From Eonycteris spelaea (taxonomy: Eukaryota > Chordata > Mammalia > Chiroptera > Pteropodidae): DNA of 64,000 bases. Made by a program: the position numbers and the translations under genes. Under the pieces are notes generated by a model. It saw only the letters and a list, made by a program, of their open reading frames with translations. It had not been told where the DNA came from and did no database searches. The stretch is from assembly GCA_003508835.1 (NCBI GenBank), contig PUFA01000003.1:21895501-21959500 (forward strand). Direction: 5' to 3'. Shown here one piece after another: positions 24,373-35,797 of this stretch; position 1 is the first letter of the stretch; each line of letters starts with the position of its first letter.

Positions 24373-24889
24373 TGCATCCTTTTTATAGTAGGGAAGCTGA
24401 CGCTAAGAGTAATGAAACCTGCTGAAAGACGTAGAACAGAACTAGCTAGTGATTATACCAGAATGGGAAGGTTTCCTAATATTCTTTCAACTTTCCTATG
24501 CTGCCAATGAGGTTGTTCCCTCTATGTATGCAGGATCGAAATTCTTTAATTTCTACAATTATTGTCGAATTCCTCCTTTATGTCTACATTTCAGGCTCAT
24601 GTATTATTTCCCTACTTCATTCTGAATACCATGAGCCACTCAGAAGTCCACGTTTTTTTTGTTTTCGCCCTGAGCTTCATTTTCCTTGCTTGGATATTTA
24701 GTTGAGCATCTAGCTAGTACATTCAGCCACTTTTTAAAAAGTTCCAGCCCTTTGCATAGGGGCATTGTGATTTTTTTTCTGTTTTGTTTCCCACATGCTC
24801 CTCCATTTGAATCTGAAGGTCTGTAAGCACCAAGAAAGACTTGCTGAAATTTTTTTCTATTTTTGCCAGAAAAGACTAGCTAAATGCAA
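24373..24889. other. Unique non-coding DNA
   Basis: Nothing nameable. The phrase GAATCTGAAGGTCTGTAAGCACCAAGAAAGACTTGCTG near 24810-24846 faintly recalls an L2 3' region, but is too short to call. Confidence 0.4.
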
Positions 24890-25090
24890 TTCCATCTCCT
24901 AAAGTCAATTTGCAGGCGGCGTCTTTGAAAGAGCCTATGAAATTGTGAGCAAATGAAGTTTCATCTCGCTGTTAACGAGGTTGCCTTGCCAAACCTGTCA
25001 GCGCTGGAGCTGACCCTTTTGTGTTAGATTGTCTGCTCCAGCTGGTGCCATTGGCTGTTAATCCGAAGTGTTTATACTTTTTCATTCTCA
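24890..25090. promoter_or_regulatory. Candidate conserved enhancer-like block
   Basis: About 200 bases without transposon signatures and with richer, non-repetitive sequence than the flanks. Visible cores include an NFI-like TTGCCTTGCCAAACC, GTTAAC, the E-box CAGCTG at 25039-25044, CCATTGGC (an inverted CCAAT box) and TAATCC (K50 homeodomain type). This density looks like an ancient conserved non-coding element. Conservation was not tested, so the call rests on appearance. Confidence 0.4.
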
Positions 25091-25712
25091 CTTGATTTCC
25101 ACTAGTCTGCTCGACTTGGTATTCAGAGTTGGTTCATTACAGAGAATATTGTTGTAGCCCTGTCTTGACATTTCACTGTCAACTGGCAGTGATGGGTCAA
25201 TATTGCTTCTACTACTCTATACAAAGTAGAAAATATGCGATCACACCAATTAGGTGGTTTAAGCATATATTTTTTTTTTCTATTCAACTTTTTAGCTGCC
25301 AAAGCTGGTTTAGAATTGAAGGGGAAGAAAAGGAATTATTAGAGACCAAACCCTTGGCTTAGGGTGCTAAGAAGATTAGCCTGGTGAAATACCATAGTCT
25401 TTAGGAGGGTCAAGATCAAAGGCAGAAACTGCAGGAACCTACGCTCTTCTGTCTGCACATTGGCAGCAAATGGAATAATTGATCCTTTGGAAACAGTTTG
25501 CATGAACTGAAAGCAGATGAACATTAATGATTTTAATGGAGCAAAATGCTCTGGAGTCTCCTCAAGAGTCTCTTCTCTGTTTCATGCTTGTGAGCTTATT
25601 TTCAGGGTCGAGGGACCATGACAATATCCCAGAATTCCTGACCTTGTTTGATTTCCTATAGCACTGAACTGCTTGGATGTCCTTCCGTTCAACAGTCTTA
25701 GTTCTCCCTATT

Positions 25713-25715
<3 letters not shown>
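25091..25715. other. Unique non-coding DNA
   Basis: No repeat family or exon recognised. Confidence 0.4.

Positions 25716-25793
<78 letters not shown>
25716..25793. repeat. Long (TA)n microsatellite ending in T run
   Basis: About 31 uninterrupted TA/AT units run straight into a T tract of about 16 bases. The perfect alternation is self-complementary along its whole length, so it can extrude cruciforms and is prone to length change and to assembly error. Confidence 0.97.
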
Positions 25794-26044
25794 CCTGGCT
25801 TTTGACACCCACACCTGTGCATCCTTATCCGCTGCATTTTAGGCAGCATGACATTGGAAAATGCACACATTTTGGGGGGTCAGTGAAAATTTTGGATTCA
25901 GTGAAACTGGGTCAAATGCCAGCTTAGTTACTTTCATTGGCTGGAGTGGCCCGTAAGCAAGACATTAAAATTCTCTAAGCCAATTTATATCAGAAAATTT
26001 GGGATACAAAAATTAATAACATTTAGTTATGATGTACTTTTTTG
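25794..26044. other. Unique non-coding DNA
   Basis: No named repeat. The 84-codon frame crossing the (TA)n tract from 25673 is an artefact of the repeat (alternating Tyr-Ile). Confidence 0.45.
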
Positions 26045-26500
26045 TTATTTACCATCTGCCAAACATTATCTAAATGCTGAGGCTAAGGATAAAGAGGCAT
26101 GCAAGAAGGCTAAGGAAAGAGAGAAAAGAGCCATGTGTTTCCATTCAATCACCCCAAAATGGCTTTTTGATGGAAATGAGATATTAGCTGAGGCTTGAAA
26201 AAAGAATGAGATAGGTAGGTACATACTCCCAGCAGGAGATAGAGTCTGAGAAGTGTGGAGGCCCAGGGATGCATGGAGGCTCAGACACAAGATGTGAACA
26301 CAGAGGTATAATCAGCTGACAATACAGAGTATAGAATGGGTGGCAGGCTGTCAAAAGTGTTCAGAAATAAGCCTACAGGGCCAGATCAGAACCTCCTGTG
26401 CATGCCTTAAAGCTCAGACACCACTCTGGTGTGACATGTAGCCTGTGTTAGAGATTTAAATATGGGTTTGGATGGATCACTTGGGTAAGTAGTGTGGCTG
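26045..26500 (-). mobile_element. L2 LINE fragment
   Basis: ACCATCTGCCAAACATTATCTAAATGCTGAGGCTAAGGATAAAG resembles the L2 3' region reverse complement (CTATGTGCCAGGCACTGTTCTAGGCGCTGGGGATAC). TAGCTGAGGCTTGAAAAAAGAATGAG (consensus GAGCTGAGACCTGAAGGATGAG) continues it inward, then similarity fades. Confidence 0.75.
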
Positions 26501-26593
26501 GTATACTAAAAGAGAAAGTGTGTTAGAAATGCCAGTGGCTACAGGGATACTGTAAGTAGTGCGTGTAACATAGCAGTGCCGTTCTTTCTGAAC

Positions 26594-26860
26594 TGCGGGT
26601 CAGCACACTTCTCCTGTGAAGGGCCGGGGAGTAAACGTTTTCAGCTTTGCGGGCCATGTGGTCTCTGTCACAGCTACTCAGCTGTGCCACAGCAGCGAGA
26701 ATGCAGCCAAAGACAATATGAAAGTAAGTAAGTGTGGCTGTGTTCCAATGATACAAATTTGAATTTCACAAATTTTCACCTGTCAAGAAGTATTGTTTCT
26801 CTTTTGATGTGTTTTCAAATATTTAAAAAATACAAGCATTTCGAGCTTGCCGGCTGTGTG
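26594..26860. mobile_element. MER58-like hAT-Charlie element
   Basis: GGGTCAGCACACTTCTCCTGTGAAGGGCCGGGGAGTAAACGTTTTCAGCTTTGCGGGCCATGTGGTCTCTGTCACAGCTACTCAGCTGTGCC, then GTGGCTGTGTTCCAATGATAC and TTTGAATTTCACAAATTTTCACCTGTC, match the family whose consensus reads GGCAAACTTTTTCTGTAAAGGGCCAGATAGTAAATATTTTAGGC. The far end is diverged. The family is certain to me as an old hAT MITE; the exact subfamily name is from memory. Confidence 0.85.
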
Positions 26861-27199
26861 AAAATGAGTAGCGACTGCATTTGTATTGCACATTGCTGCC
26901 CCGTCCTAAGCGAGTGTTGTGTTTTTCCCTGTTTTCTCTGGTGATCATGCCATTTTCTTTTCATGGCACTTAAAGTCAAGCTTTTTCTTTTTAGCCTTTA
27001 AATAACTTAGTAGAGTTATATTTTTCAACCTTTTAAAATATTTCTGCTTTTGTTTCTGCTTCATTTGTGAAATAAACATTTGCTACCGTCATTAAACTAT
27101 TTTCCTTTAGTTTATTATTTTTTTCTTTGAACTTTGTTTTGTTCTTCACGTTTGGGCTATCATTCGACCTGGAGTAGAGTTTTGAATCTGGGCTGAAAT
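26861..27199. other. Unique or highly diverged DNA between hAT and L1 fragments
   Basis: T-rich with no confident family assignment. It may contain the decayed end of either neighbour. Confidence 0.4.
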
Positions 27200-27850
27200 T
27201 TGAATGTGATTTACTTTGTTTTTTTTCCCCCTCCTATACTGATAACCAACTTTCACAGCTCCTTTTATTGAAAAGACCATCTTTTCCCCATTCCTCCACA
27301 ATCGTACTCTCTCCTCTATCAGATTTGCGTAAACACGTGAATCTGGTTCTGGAGGCTTTTTTCTCTTGCATTGATCATGTGCATATTCTTTAGCTAGTAC
27401 CATGCTTTCGAAATTATGCTTTATTATAAATTATGCTTTATTATAAATTATGCTTTATTATAAATCTTGATATTTAGGAGAAATAATAACCCAAACTTTC
27501 TTTCTCAAAAAAAACTTGTTGCCTTAAAAAAAAACCTTTTTCATATTCATATTAGAATCAGCTCATCATGTTGCCACTAAACACTCAGTGTATTTTAATA
27601 GTTGTCTTGAATTTAGTCAATTTGGAGACAATCAACATTTTTACAATATCGAGTTCCTGTGACCATTGCATGTGCTACTTCGTTTCATGGTTCTTCCTTC
27701 ATCGCTTTCAATAAAGCCTCATCATTTTCTCCGTAAAGGTCTCGTACACTATTAGTTATGGTTAATTTTTTTCACAAGTTAACTTGCTTTTTAGTTTTTC
27801 TTTTAATTGACATTTTGAAAATCACTAAATATAACATGTTTTCTGTTAGA
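27200..27850 (-). mobile_element. Old L1 LINE fragment (ORF2 region)
   Basis: TCCTTTTATTGAAAAGACCATCTTTTCCCC, CTAGTACCATGCTTTCGAAATTATGCTTTATTATAAATCTTGATATTTAGG, TTAGAATCAGCTCATCATGTTGCC, TTTGGAGACAATCAACATTTTTACAATATCGAGTTCC and TTCAATAAAGCCTCATCATTTTCTCCGTAAAGGTCTCGTACA follow the L1 ORF2 reverse complement. It is many times frameshifted and carries a 17-bp triplication at 27412-27464. Confidence 0.9.
27412..27464 (+). repeat. 17-bp unit tandem triplication
   Basis: AATTATGCTTTATTATA is repeated three times without a mismatch, then breaks at AATCTTG. It lies exactly where the L1 consensus has a single ATTATAGCTTTATAATA-like phrase, so the expansion happened after insertion of the L1. Confidence 0.95.
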
Positions 27851-29435
27851 CTTTTGTACTTAAATAGAAATAACGTTCATAGCTTGTAAAATAGTCTTTG
27901 AATTTCAACATGTTAAAAATTCTTGCCCCCAGTGGGCAAATTTGATTTTTAGATATAACAAAAAGTCATGCAGTATCAAGATTATGAAACGAGAGATATC
28001 ATTTTGGTTAAAATGAAATGGTACGATACTTTCAGAAAGACAAGTTTTTATGTGGGCCATGAACTGCTTCTGAATAACAGTGCAAAAAGGAAATTCCGAA
28101 TGTCACAATAAGTGGCCAAGTTATTTGACTAATTTGCTGTTTCCAAGGGTAAACATCCCACCTCACTGTATTGTTAGTAATTTTTTAAAGAAATTGTTAC
28201 TCATATACATTATCAAATGCTTATTTGCATACATACATAAATCTCTTATCATACATCTGTTTATCATGTAGTTTGTCATTAGATCATAGATTCAAACTGC
28301 TGACATTTATCTACCTGAAATTGTGACCCAGCTTTGCCATTCTCAGCTTTCTCTTTCCTGTAGAGAAGTGTTTATAGATTTCTCTGCTCACCTGCCGTCA
28401 TAAACATTTACTCTCTGCTTAGCTTGCTCCCTTTGGCTGTCAATAATCCAAGTGTATTTGGTTTTTCCCTATGTATCTTCACTTCTTTAAGTTAAGAAGC
28501 CTCTAATGACAAATCGCAGGAGTTTTTCGTGTTACTTTTTTTCTTCCTCTTAATACCACATAGTGTGAACTTTTCTTCTCTAAATTATTGGTGATTTCTG
28601 AGGTTTTCAGTTAGTATTAATGGTTTCCCCAACTGCTACAGCATATCAGAAACTGCCATAACCTTCTCCCCTATATATTATCGATTGTCATTTTAAAACT
28701 TGTAGGATTATTGTGGCATAAATGATTGTGTTCTTATTCTTTTTGCATTTTTGTATTATCTCAAATTGTATATATTGTTCTGTTCCATAGTTTGCTTACA
28801 TCTTATCAAAATTAATTCTAAAACCTCTATATTCAGATAACTATATTCAGATAACTTGAAACTTCTACATTCAGATAAATACTTAATTCCTGAAATACTC
28901 AATGAACACATTTCTCTGTAACTTCCACACTCTTTGTACCTTCTCTATAATAAATTATGACTTTATCACTTCTACCATTCACTAAACATTTGCTCTTGAG
29001 TAAGTTTTCCTTACTTTGTATCAATACTCATCATTGTAATTATGCAAAGAAATTAGAGGTGAGGGAGTTTCACATCTTATATGCCATAACTGCACATGTG
29101 AATCTACTCAATATATATTTCATTCTCAAAAAGAAAATATTCTCATATTTCTGCCCCTTAGGGGTGGTCTAATTCCTGATCAACACAGTGTATTACTTGA
29201 ATATATGATAATTTGCTAAAAGACTCTTACGTTACCAGAATTTTTTTTTTTTTAGGTATTGCGAATAAAATAGAAAACCTTGTTTTATTCAGAGAATGGG
29301 GACATTTTTGTAAATGTCTATTTCTGTGCAATTTATAATGTTAATCAACAGAGTCTTCTACTTTATCTCTTAACTATCATTTTCTCAAATCTCTGTATCT
29401 GCTTTCCCATAATAACAAGGCATAATGTTCGGGTA
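27851..29435. other. Unique AT-rich non-coding DNA
   Basis: No repeat family recognised with confidence. Around 28837-28880 ATTCAGATAA occurs three times at short intervals as a local duplication. Confidence 0.4.
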
Positions 29436-29590
29436 AAGGGGGTCAAATATATGGTGACAGAAGGAGATTTGACTTTGGGTGGTGAACACACAAGGCAATA
29501 TGCAGATGGATGTATTTTAAAATTGTACACTTGGAACCTATATAATTTTATTAACCAATGTCAACCCAATAAATTTATTTAAAAAAAAAC
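29436..29590 (+). mobile_element. 5'-truncated L1 3' end, bat-type
   Basis: GGGGGTCAAATATATGGTGACAGAAGGAGATTTGACTTTGGGTGGTGAACACACAAGGCAATATG, AAAATTGTACACTTGGAACCTATATAATTTTATTAACCAATGTCAACCCAATAAATTTATTT and a terminal A9 form the very end of an L1 copy with an AATAAA signal and poly(A). From memory this tail is that of chiropteran L1, differing from horse (ends CAATGTTACCGCAATAAA) and dog tails. It is less diverged than the other LINEs here. I did not identify clear target-site duplications. Confidence 0.8.
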
Positions 29591-30234
29591 ATGGAAATAG
29601 GATTTAATTTGCAAAAATTTTATGTGCTCATTTTTTCCTTCAACATTATGCCAACAATTTGAGCACTGCCATACAGGAATCAGTGACACCTGGTGCAGTA
29701 TATACATTCCACCTGCTAATAATAACATAAATACATTGTATGCATAATATAACCAGTTAAACCGTTTAAGTATATATCTTTGTTAAAATAATGTATGCTT
29801 AAGAAAGAGCTGCCTTTTTTCATATTAGCACTCTAAGAAAATATAGTGCAAGTCCAAGAAATGTATCATTTTTACAATTTAACAAACAAGATTTAACACA
29901 AGTTACTTTTTATACACTATTTGTCATGGTTTGGTTTATTTTGGCTGTCAGCACCTGACAAAGGACTACCTACCTTCCACATGCCTTATTATGTCTATTT
30001 GTTTAGGATTGTTTTGCATAATAAAGAGGTGTGGCTTGTTGTCAAAGTGAACCTGAAATGTTATCTAAAATTGGAAATAGTGCCATCTGACATAATACAT
30101 AATATAGAGGATAGACAGATTTTTCTACCTATTGATCAGTATATATTAAAAGTCATACATTTTTGTTGACAAGAGAAGATTATCTGATGGATTTATTTTG
30201 GATGAGTCAAAACTCAAGGCTTTCAACATGTAGC
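29591..30234. other. Unique non-coding DNA
   Basis: No named repeat. The frame at 29921-30169 carries no recognisable motif. Confidence 0.4.
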
Positions 30235-30340
30235 CTACTGCTGGTTCAAAATCACTTGAGAAAAATTTTTGAAGTACAATTTTGGGACTATCTCCAGACC
30301 TGCTTGATCAGAATCTCCAGGGACAGAGACTAGAACAACC
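30235..30340. mobile_element. MER5-like hAT fragment
   Basis: AAAATCACTTGAGAAAAATTTTTGAAGTACAATTTTGGGACTATCTCCAGACCTGCTTGATCAGAATCTCCAGGG resembles the MER5-type phrase AATCACCTGGGGAGC...GGGCCCCACCCCAGACCTACTGAATCAGAATCTCCGGGG. Diverged and partial. Confidence 0.65.
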
Positions 30341-32715
30341 ACATTAAAAATAATATTACTGCAGGTAACCAATGAATGCTAAAATTTGAGACAACTTTCT
30401 AACTGGAAAGAACTTTTAGGATGTAGGAGTTCTAGTCTCAACTCTAGCTGACTAGACTTGGAGCTGTGGGCCACCCATTTTTCTAGCTTTGGGCCTCTGC
30501 TTTTCCCATTAGATAAGAAGCAAGAGTATGTAATCTTTAAATATCCCCGAGCTCTAAAATTCTGTAGACACAGCATTTTGAAAGACAGTAAAGAAAAGGA
30601 GGGTAGAAAAACTATTGAGATGAGAAAAAGTAAATAGAACATAGATGGCATAAAAGCGATAGAGACAAAAAGCAAAAGATAGTTTTAAATAAAAAGTTGT
30701 TGTTCATGTTATTTTTAACCTTAAAAGCTTTTAAGAAACCCTTAGAAGTTATTGAAGTTAACACACATACACACACAGATTTTATGTATTCTCCGGTTAA
30801 ATCATAAATTGATTAAATATGACATATATTGCAAAAACAAAGTATAAAAAATATCTAAAGGAAAATAAAGTAGAAACACAAATATTAGACCTTAGAAGAT
30901 CATTTTTTTTTAATTCAATAAAGAGCAAAAGTTCAAAAACATAGAAGCTAAGCTTTCCCTAGGGTGTTTTACATAAAAGAACATAAGCTTTTCTATATTT
31001 AGTTTATACATTTTTCCCTATTATTCATTTTTTTACCTTCATTTCATGTGTATTTACTAAGAAATGTATAAGTGTTTTTTTTTTTTTTATGAATTGTTAA
31101 TTTTAACCATAATTATATACAGGGCTTATCTTTCACTGTCAATAATTGCTGGGCTTACAGTAGTGTTTGGAAATGTTAAAAGGTAGAAATAAATTGGTAA
31201 CATCTAAGATGATAAGTAGAACAGTTCTTAATTAGCTAAGCAATCCTTCTCACTCACCACTGCTAGGTTAATTTCCTCAGAATGTGTTTTCTTCATGTAA
31301 TTCTGCGTTTGAGGATTTCAGTATTTTAATCTCATCAGCCTGACCAAATGTCGTCTTCATCATCAACTTTATTATCTCAACCCAGTCAGCTAGTGATGAT
31401 CAGCTAGGCAGGAGAGTTCTCAGAGAACAAGGATGAGCTGAGCATGCGATGGCTTTTGATTGTATCAGTTATTGTTTTATTTAGCTATACAAAACAGTAA
31501 GAACTTAACCAATGATTTATCTTTTTTTCCCCACCAGTAAGAAGTTTGGAGGAATGAAGATACTGTAACTATTTAAGCAGTGGCTCTTCCCCCATGTTTT
31601 GAAAAGTGGCAGTTGAATATTCTCATTTTTCTAAGTTCAAAGTAGAAAGAACAGGGAGTGGATGAGGGTGCACCATTGTGTCTGTAATTTTGTATTGGGA
31701 AGGAAAAGATTTTACCAGAAATACCCCTTCCAGATTTCTCTTACATTTTATAGTCCTTATCACACATCATATGACACTCATCACATGTGTCATACAATCA
31801 CACATATCACGCACTATCATTTCATTGCACATTGTATGAGCACTTCTAGCTGGAAAGGAAGCTTGGCCATTTTATGATCACTGTTAGTCTTGTGCTTTGT
31901 TACATTTTATGCAATCCTGTTATACTTGTAATTTGCTCCAGGTGATCATGATACCTCCTCAATTATGTTACATACTTTTCATGAACAGAGATTGGTGTTC
32001 CCTGTTTGTATACCTCAAAAAGATTAGTCCAAAGCGAGTTGTTAATAACTATTTCTTGGTGTGTATTTGATACACACTGCTTTTAGGCAGTGTGGTTATT
32101 GTAAGGAGATGAGGTTCTAGAATAAAAAATGGAATTTGAATCATTAATCTATTTAATAGCTATATCATGGTTACTGGCTTGTCATGTAGCATTTCTGAGA
32201 CTGATTTGCTTATTTTGCAAAATGACAGAAAATAATAAAATTTTATTAGGATTATTTGAGTCATAAACATGAAAATTCATGTGAAAACATTGTAAACAAT
32301 TAAACACTAGATTGGAAAAAATCACCATTATTAATATAATATTTCTAATGTTCTGGAATAAAAATAAGCTAAATGACAGGTTTTCAAGAGGCAATGGAAG
32401 TTATTCTCTTACTGTTATGTGACATTTCTTTTAAAGTGGTACAACTAAACAAACTAGACAAGAGACAGCAATTATAACTAATAAGCTATTGCATCAGATT
32501 TCTTAGGCTTTCACGACTGCTTCTACAGTCTCTAAGATTAACTTGCCATTTAGTCTGATATTATTGCAGCAACAACAAGCTGCACAGAAAGATGTGGCAC
32601 TTTAGAGAAATTTAGACTCCCGATAATATAATCTAATCAGACGTCCTGTTCAATGTGGAATAAGAAACAGTGTGACAAATGTACAATTTTATACAGACAG
32701 TAGCATCCAGCAATA
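30341..32715. other. Unique AT-rich non-coding DNA
   Basis: Holds short CA (30762-30779) and T (31074-31090) tracts, a CACA/TCAT-rich patch at 31757-31825, and overlapping small hairpins at 32059-32094. No gene or repeat family seen. Confidence 0.4.
32059..32094. repeat. Two overlapping, mutually exclusive hairpins
   Basis: GTGTGTA/TACACAC (32059-32065 and 32071-32077) and CACACTGC/GCAGTGTG (32073-32080 and 32087-32094) are both perfect but share the bases at 32073-32077, so only one can form at a time. Chance is the simplest explanation. Confidence 0.85.
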
Positions 32716-32760
32716 TATAGTAGTCCCCACTTGTCCATGGTTTTGCAAATATTTCTGTTT
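32716..32760. mobile_element. Possible Tigger/pogo-type fragment
   Basis: TAGTAGTCCCCACTTGTCCATGGTTTTG resembles the CAGTAGTCCCCCCTTATCCGTGGTTTTG start of Tigger-class DNA transposons. The match is short and fades quickly. Confidence 0.4.
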
Positions 32761-33269
32761 GTGTACATTTGTGAGAAATTTATACCCTAGAAAATGAACT
32801 AAGTCTCTGGCACTTTGACTATTGTTTTGTTTGTTTTGACATCTGTATCAATAGTTTCATACAACAAAACTTTCTTACTCATGCAATGTCAGGACTTGTT
32901 ATTTGGCGCCTACCTGAAAAAAGTGAGGATATCTTTCCATAAGCCCAGCATACCATAGGAGAGCCAAGAAAAGTGACACTTGATGTCCCTACAACAACTG
33001 GATACCACTTAAAAACTAGATCTCCAAGACTTAATTCGGCAAAGCAGGGAGGTAGTAAGCAGTCTCAGAGAAGGCATTACTTTACTTTTTAGCAATAAAA
33101 TCTTCACTACGTACTCAGCTAGTGGTGTGTAGCTCAAATCTGAATCAAATTCTTAGAGCAAGGAGGTGTCCCCTTCAGTCTTCTCTTTAGGAAGTTGGTC
33201 ATGTCTCATTTTAGTTTTTTAATTTTTTTTTTATTTTAATGAAACCACTTGCTTGCATCGTAGAGGGTA
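32761..33269. other. Unique non-coding DNA
   Basis: No named repeat or exon. Confidence 0.4.
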
Positions 33270-33570
33270 CAGAATATCAAAAGAGCCATCTCTTTCCTTA
33301 CATTTACATTATAGCAGAGAGAGTATTTGTAACCTAAAATAACTAGATATCAATTCTGTGTGAAATTATGTGCAGCAGTTACGCAAAATGCATTGGAAAC
33401 AAACAAAGTTTCCATTTCTAGGTATCAGAGAAATGGACAAAGGTTTTCAGGAAGAGACCTGAGTTGGGCCTTGAAACTGGATTGAGCAGTGGGAGAGATT
33501 GGTGATTATTTTAGAACGAAGCAAACTGTGTTTTATGGCATAAATGCAGGAATGATTGTGATGTCCTCCA
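33270..33570 (-). mobile_element. L2 LINE fragment
   Basis: AGAGCCATCTCTTTCCTTACATTTACATTATAGCAGAGAGAG and GGAAGAGACCTGAGTTGGGCCTTGAAACTGGATTGAGCAG resemble the L2 reverse complement (CCCTGCCCTCATGGAGCTTACATTCTAGTGGGG...GGTGACACCTGAGCTGAGACCTTGAAGG). Confidence 0.7.
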
Positions 33571-33827
33571 TTGAGGATCCTATTTGGAACTTCCAGGTCC
33601 TGCTTTCAAGGATGTTTTTGCCTATATTTTGGAGAGAATTTTTCTGTAGGAAAGTGAATTTTCTGCTACTCTATTTCATGACCATCTTCTTTCTTCTCTT
33701 CTTGCACCATACCCACTTCCACTGGCTCTAAACTTTTAGATCTGTGTCCTTCTGCTTACCCTTCTCTTTACTAAATTAGGAGTCATGATTTCCAGGTCTG
33801 TTATAAGCAGTGGGAGCTCCATCTCAC
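33571..33827. other. Unassigned DNA between two L2 fragments
   Basis: Pyrimidine-rich on the plus strand, with no recognisable family. Confidence 0.4.
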
Positions 33828-34350
33828 AAATATTAATAAGTATCTTGTATGTGCAAAGCAAGAGGATTTGTAGATAAACACAACACAGACCTTTTTTGAG
33901 CACTTTATAATCAGGTTGGAACCTATGCCTTAAAAAAGAGATTCCAGTACAGAAATCAAAGCAGAAATAGAGGTGGGTTTGGTATACGAAATCACCGAGG
34001 ACTTGGCCCTCCCTAGGAGAACAGAGGGCCTCTTTGGAGAATAAATCCATGGACTGAATCCTAAAAAAAAAATAGTAATATTTAACCACTTGAAGAGTAG
34101 AAAACCTTTTGGTAGACGGAACTATGTGAATAAAGACATAGAAGCATGAAGGAGATCACTGGAAGTTAACCCACCTGTGATTTGGTATTATAGCTAGTGA
34201 GTAATTAAGAATCAGGAAGGAGAATCAATTAGGAACCTGACATTAGAAGGCGTCAAATGCCAACTTAAGGAACTTGAATTTTATAGGGAAGAGTCACATT
34301 CTAGAATTTTTAGAAAGCAGCTACTTTTATCCTTCAACTCTACACTCATG
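33828..34350 (-). mobile_element. L2 LINE fragment
   Basis: AATATTAATAAGTATCTTGTATGTGCAAAGCAAGAGG, GAACTATGTGAATAAAGACATAGAAGCATGAAGG and CTTGAATTTTATAGGGAAGAG follow the L2 order in reverse orientation. It is a second L2 insertion in the same orientation as the one at 33270-33570, or the same element after rearrangement. Confidence 0.7.
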
Positions 34351-35797
34351 TATCATTATGGGTAAGAATAAATTCTTGAGTTTTCTTGAGTAAGAGGCAA
34401 TTTCTAAAATTTGCAGAGCCAAATATGTAAAAATAAAACTCTGCTTTGTGTCGCCATCTGTCCTGAAATGCATCGACAATTCTCACGACTTCATTGCATC
34501 AAATCCTATTACCAGGCAATTGTCCATGTTTTCTCTGAACATGAATTCCTGAGAGTCTAGCAAGGCCTGCAGATTCTAGCAAGTGTTTGAAGCATGCATT
34601 TCACACTGAGAGTCAGTACAACATATTTCAACAAAATATGAATCCAGGCACACACAGATTGAGACATATTACTTGCAAATGTAAATAAATATAAAGGTGT
34701 GTATTTCTGCTTTTTGACAGGAAGGAATATTTGATTCATATGGTTAATATGCTTCGCTTCTTTTGCAGGGCTACAAAATCAGGGAATGCAATTCATCAGA
34801 CAGGGGAATTTCAGAAAGAAGTCACTTAGAAATAGGAAATACAGATCAGAGGATGAAAGGGAAAGAAACTGAAGAGGACGTATCCAAAGGGGACATTGAT
34901 AGTTCTATGTGTTTAGAGGTTCGGAAGAGTGTCAGTGCTGAGGCCAAGGAATAGGGGCTTTGATCTTATTTCAGTGTGGTGTCTCATTCACTGGACAGCT
35001 AAAACAAACCACTTGCTCTGTTTCTAATTAACGTTTGTTAAACATCCCCAGGTTTCTCTACTATTTGAATCTTGGCCAGGCAGCTCCTTTGGATGATGTT
35101 TGGTGTTAACAAGGCCAAAATTCTTTGCTTCACACCTACAAGAATCTCCTTTCATTGATGCTATAGTTTTCAGAGCATCCTGATTTTAAACGTTCTTCTC
35201 TGTTGTTCCCAAAACAACTTTGCTCTATTGTCAATACATTATGCTATAGACTTCTGATTACGTCTTACATTTGGAAGGAACTCGAAGACAAATTATTGTC
35301 AAATTGTGTGTTTCGAATTCTGATTTGGAGAACAAAGGATAAAAATTCTGGAGGATGTGGATGTCACACATGAATTGAAATCTCTTATCAGAACGGAGTC
35401 CATAAAACGAGCCATATTTGTATGATGCTACTATTATCATCATTGCATAAGATGTCTAAAATAAAAGTAACAATCTTACTGTCCATGTTTTCAAGGAATT
35501 TTTATTTTGAAAAGGCAAAAATACATAACTGTACTGCTCCCTAAAGGAGATATTCACAGATGTTTATTATCTTATCTTGTAAGATACTGCATATTTTATG
35601 TGGGGAAACTGAGTACATACTGGGTAAAAGTGACTATTGAACCGTAAGCCTGGAAAGATAATAATTCATTTTCAAATTCTTAGTTTTACTCAAAAGAACT
35701 AGATACCAAGTCTACCGAATCCAAGGATTGAAGTGCTTATTTCCACAGAAAAATATGCAGCAGAGTAATCATTGAAATTAGCATGGACCTTTCTGAG
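34351..35797. other. Unique non-coding DNA
   Basis: No named repeat. The 63-codon frame at 34763-34954 is charged and hydrophilic but starts within unique DNA and has no recognisable domain. Confidence 0.4.

Noticed and set aside
25673..25927. 84-codon frame with a long Tyr-Ile alternation
   Set aside because: The alternation is just translation of the (TA)n microsatellite followed by poly(T).
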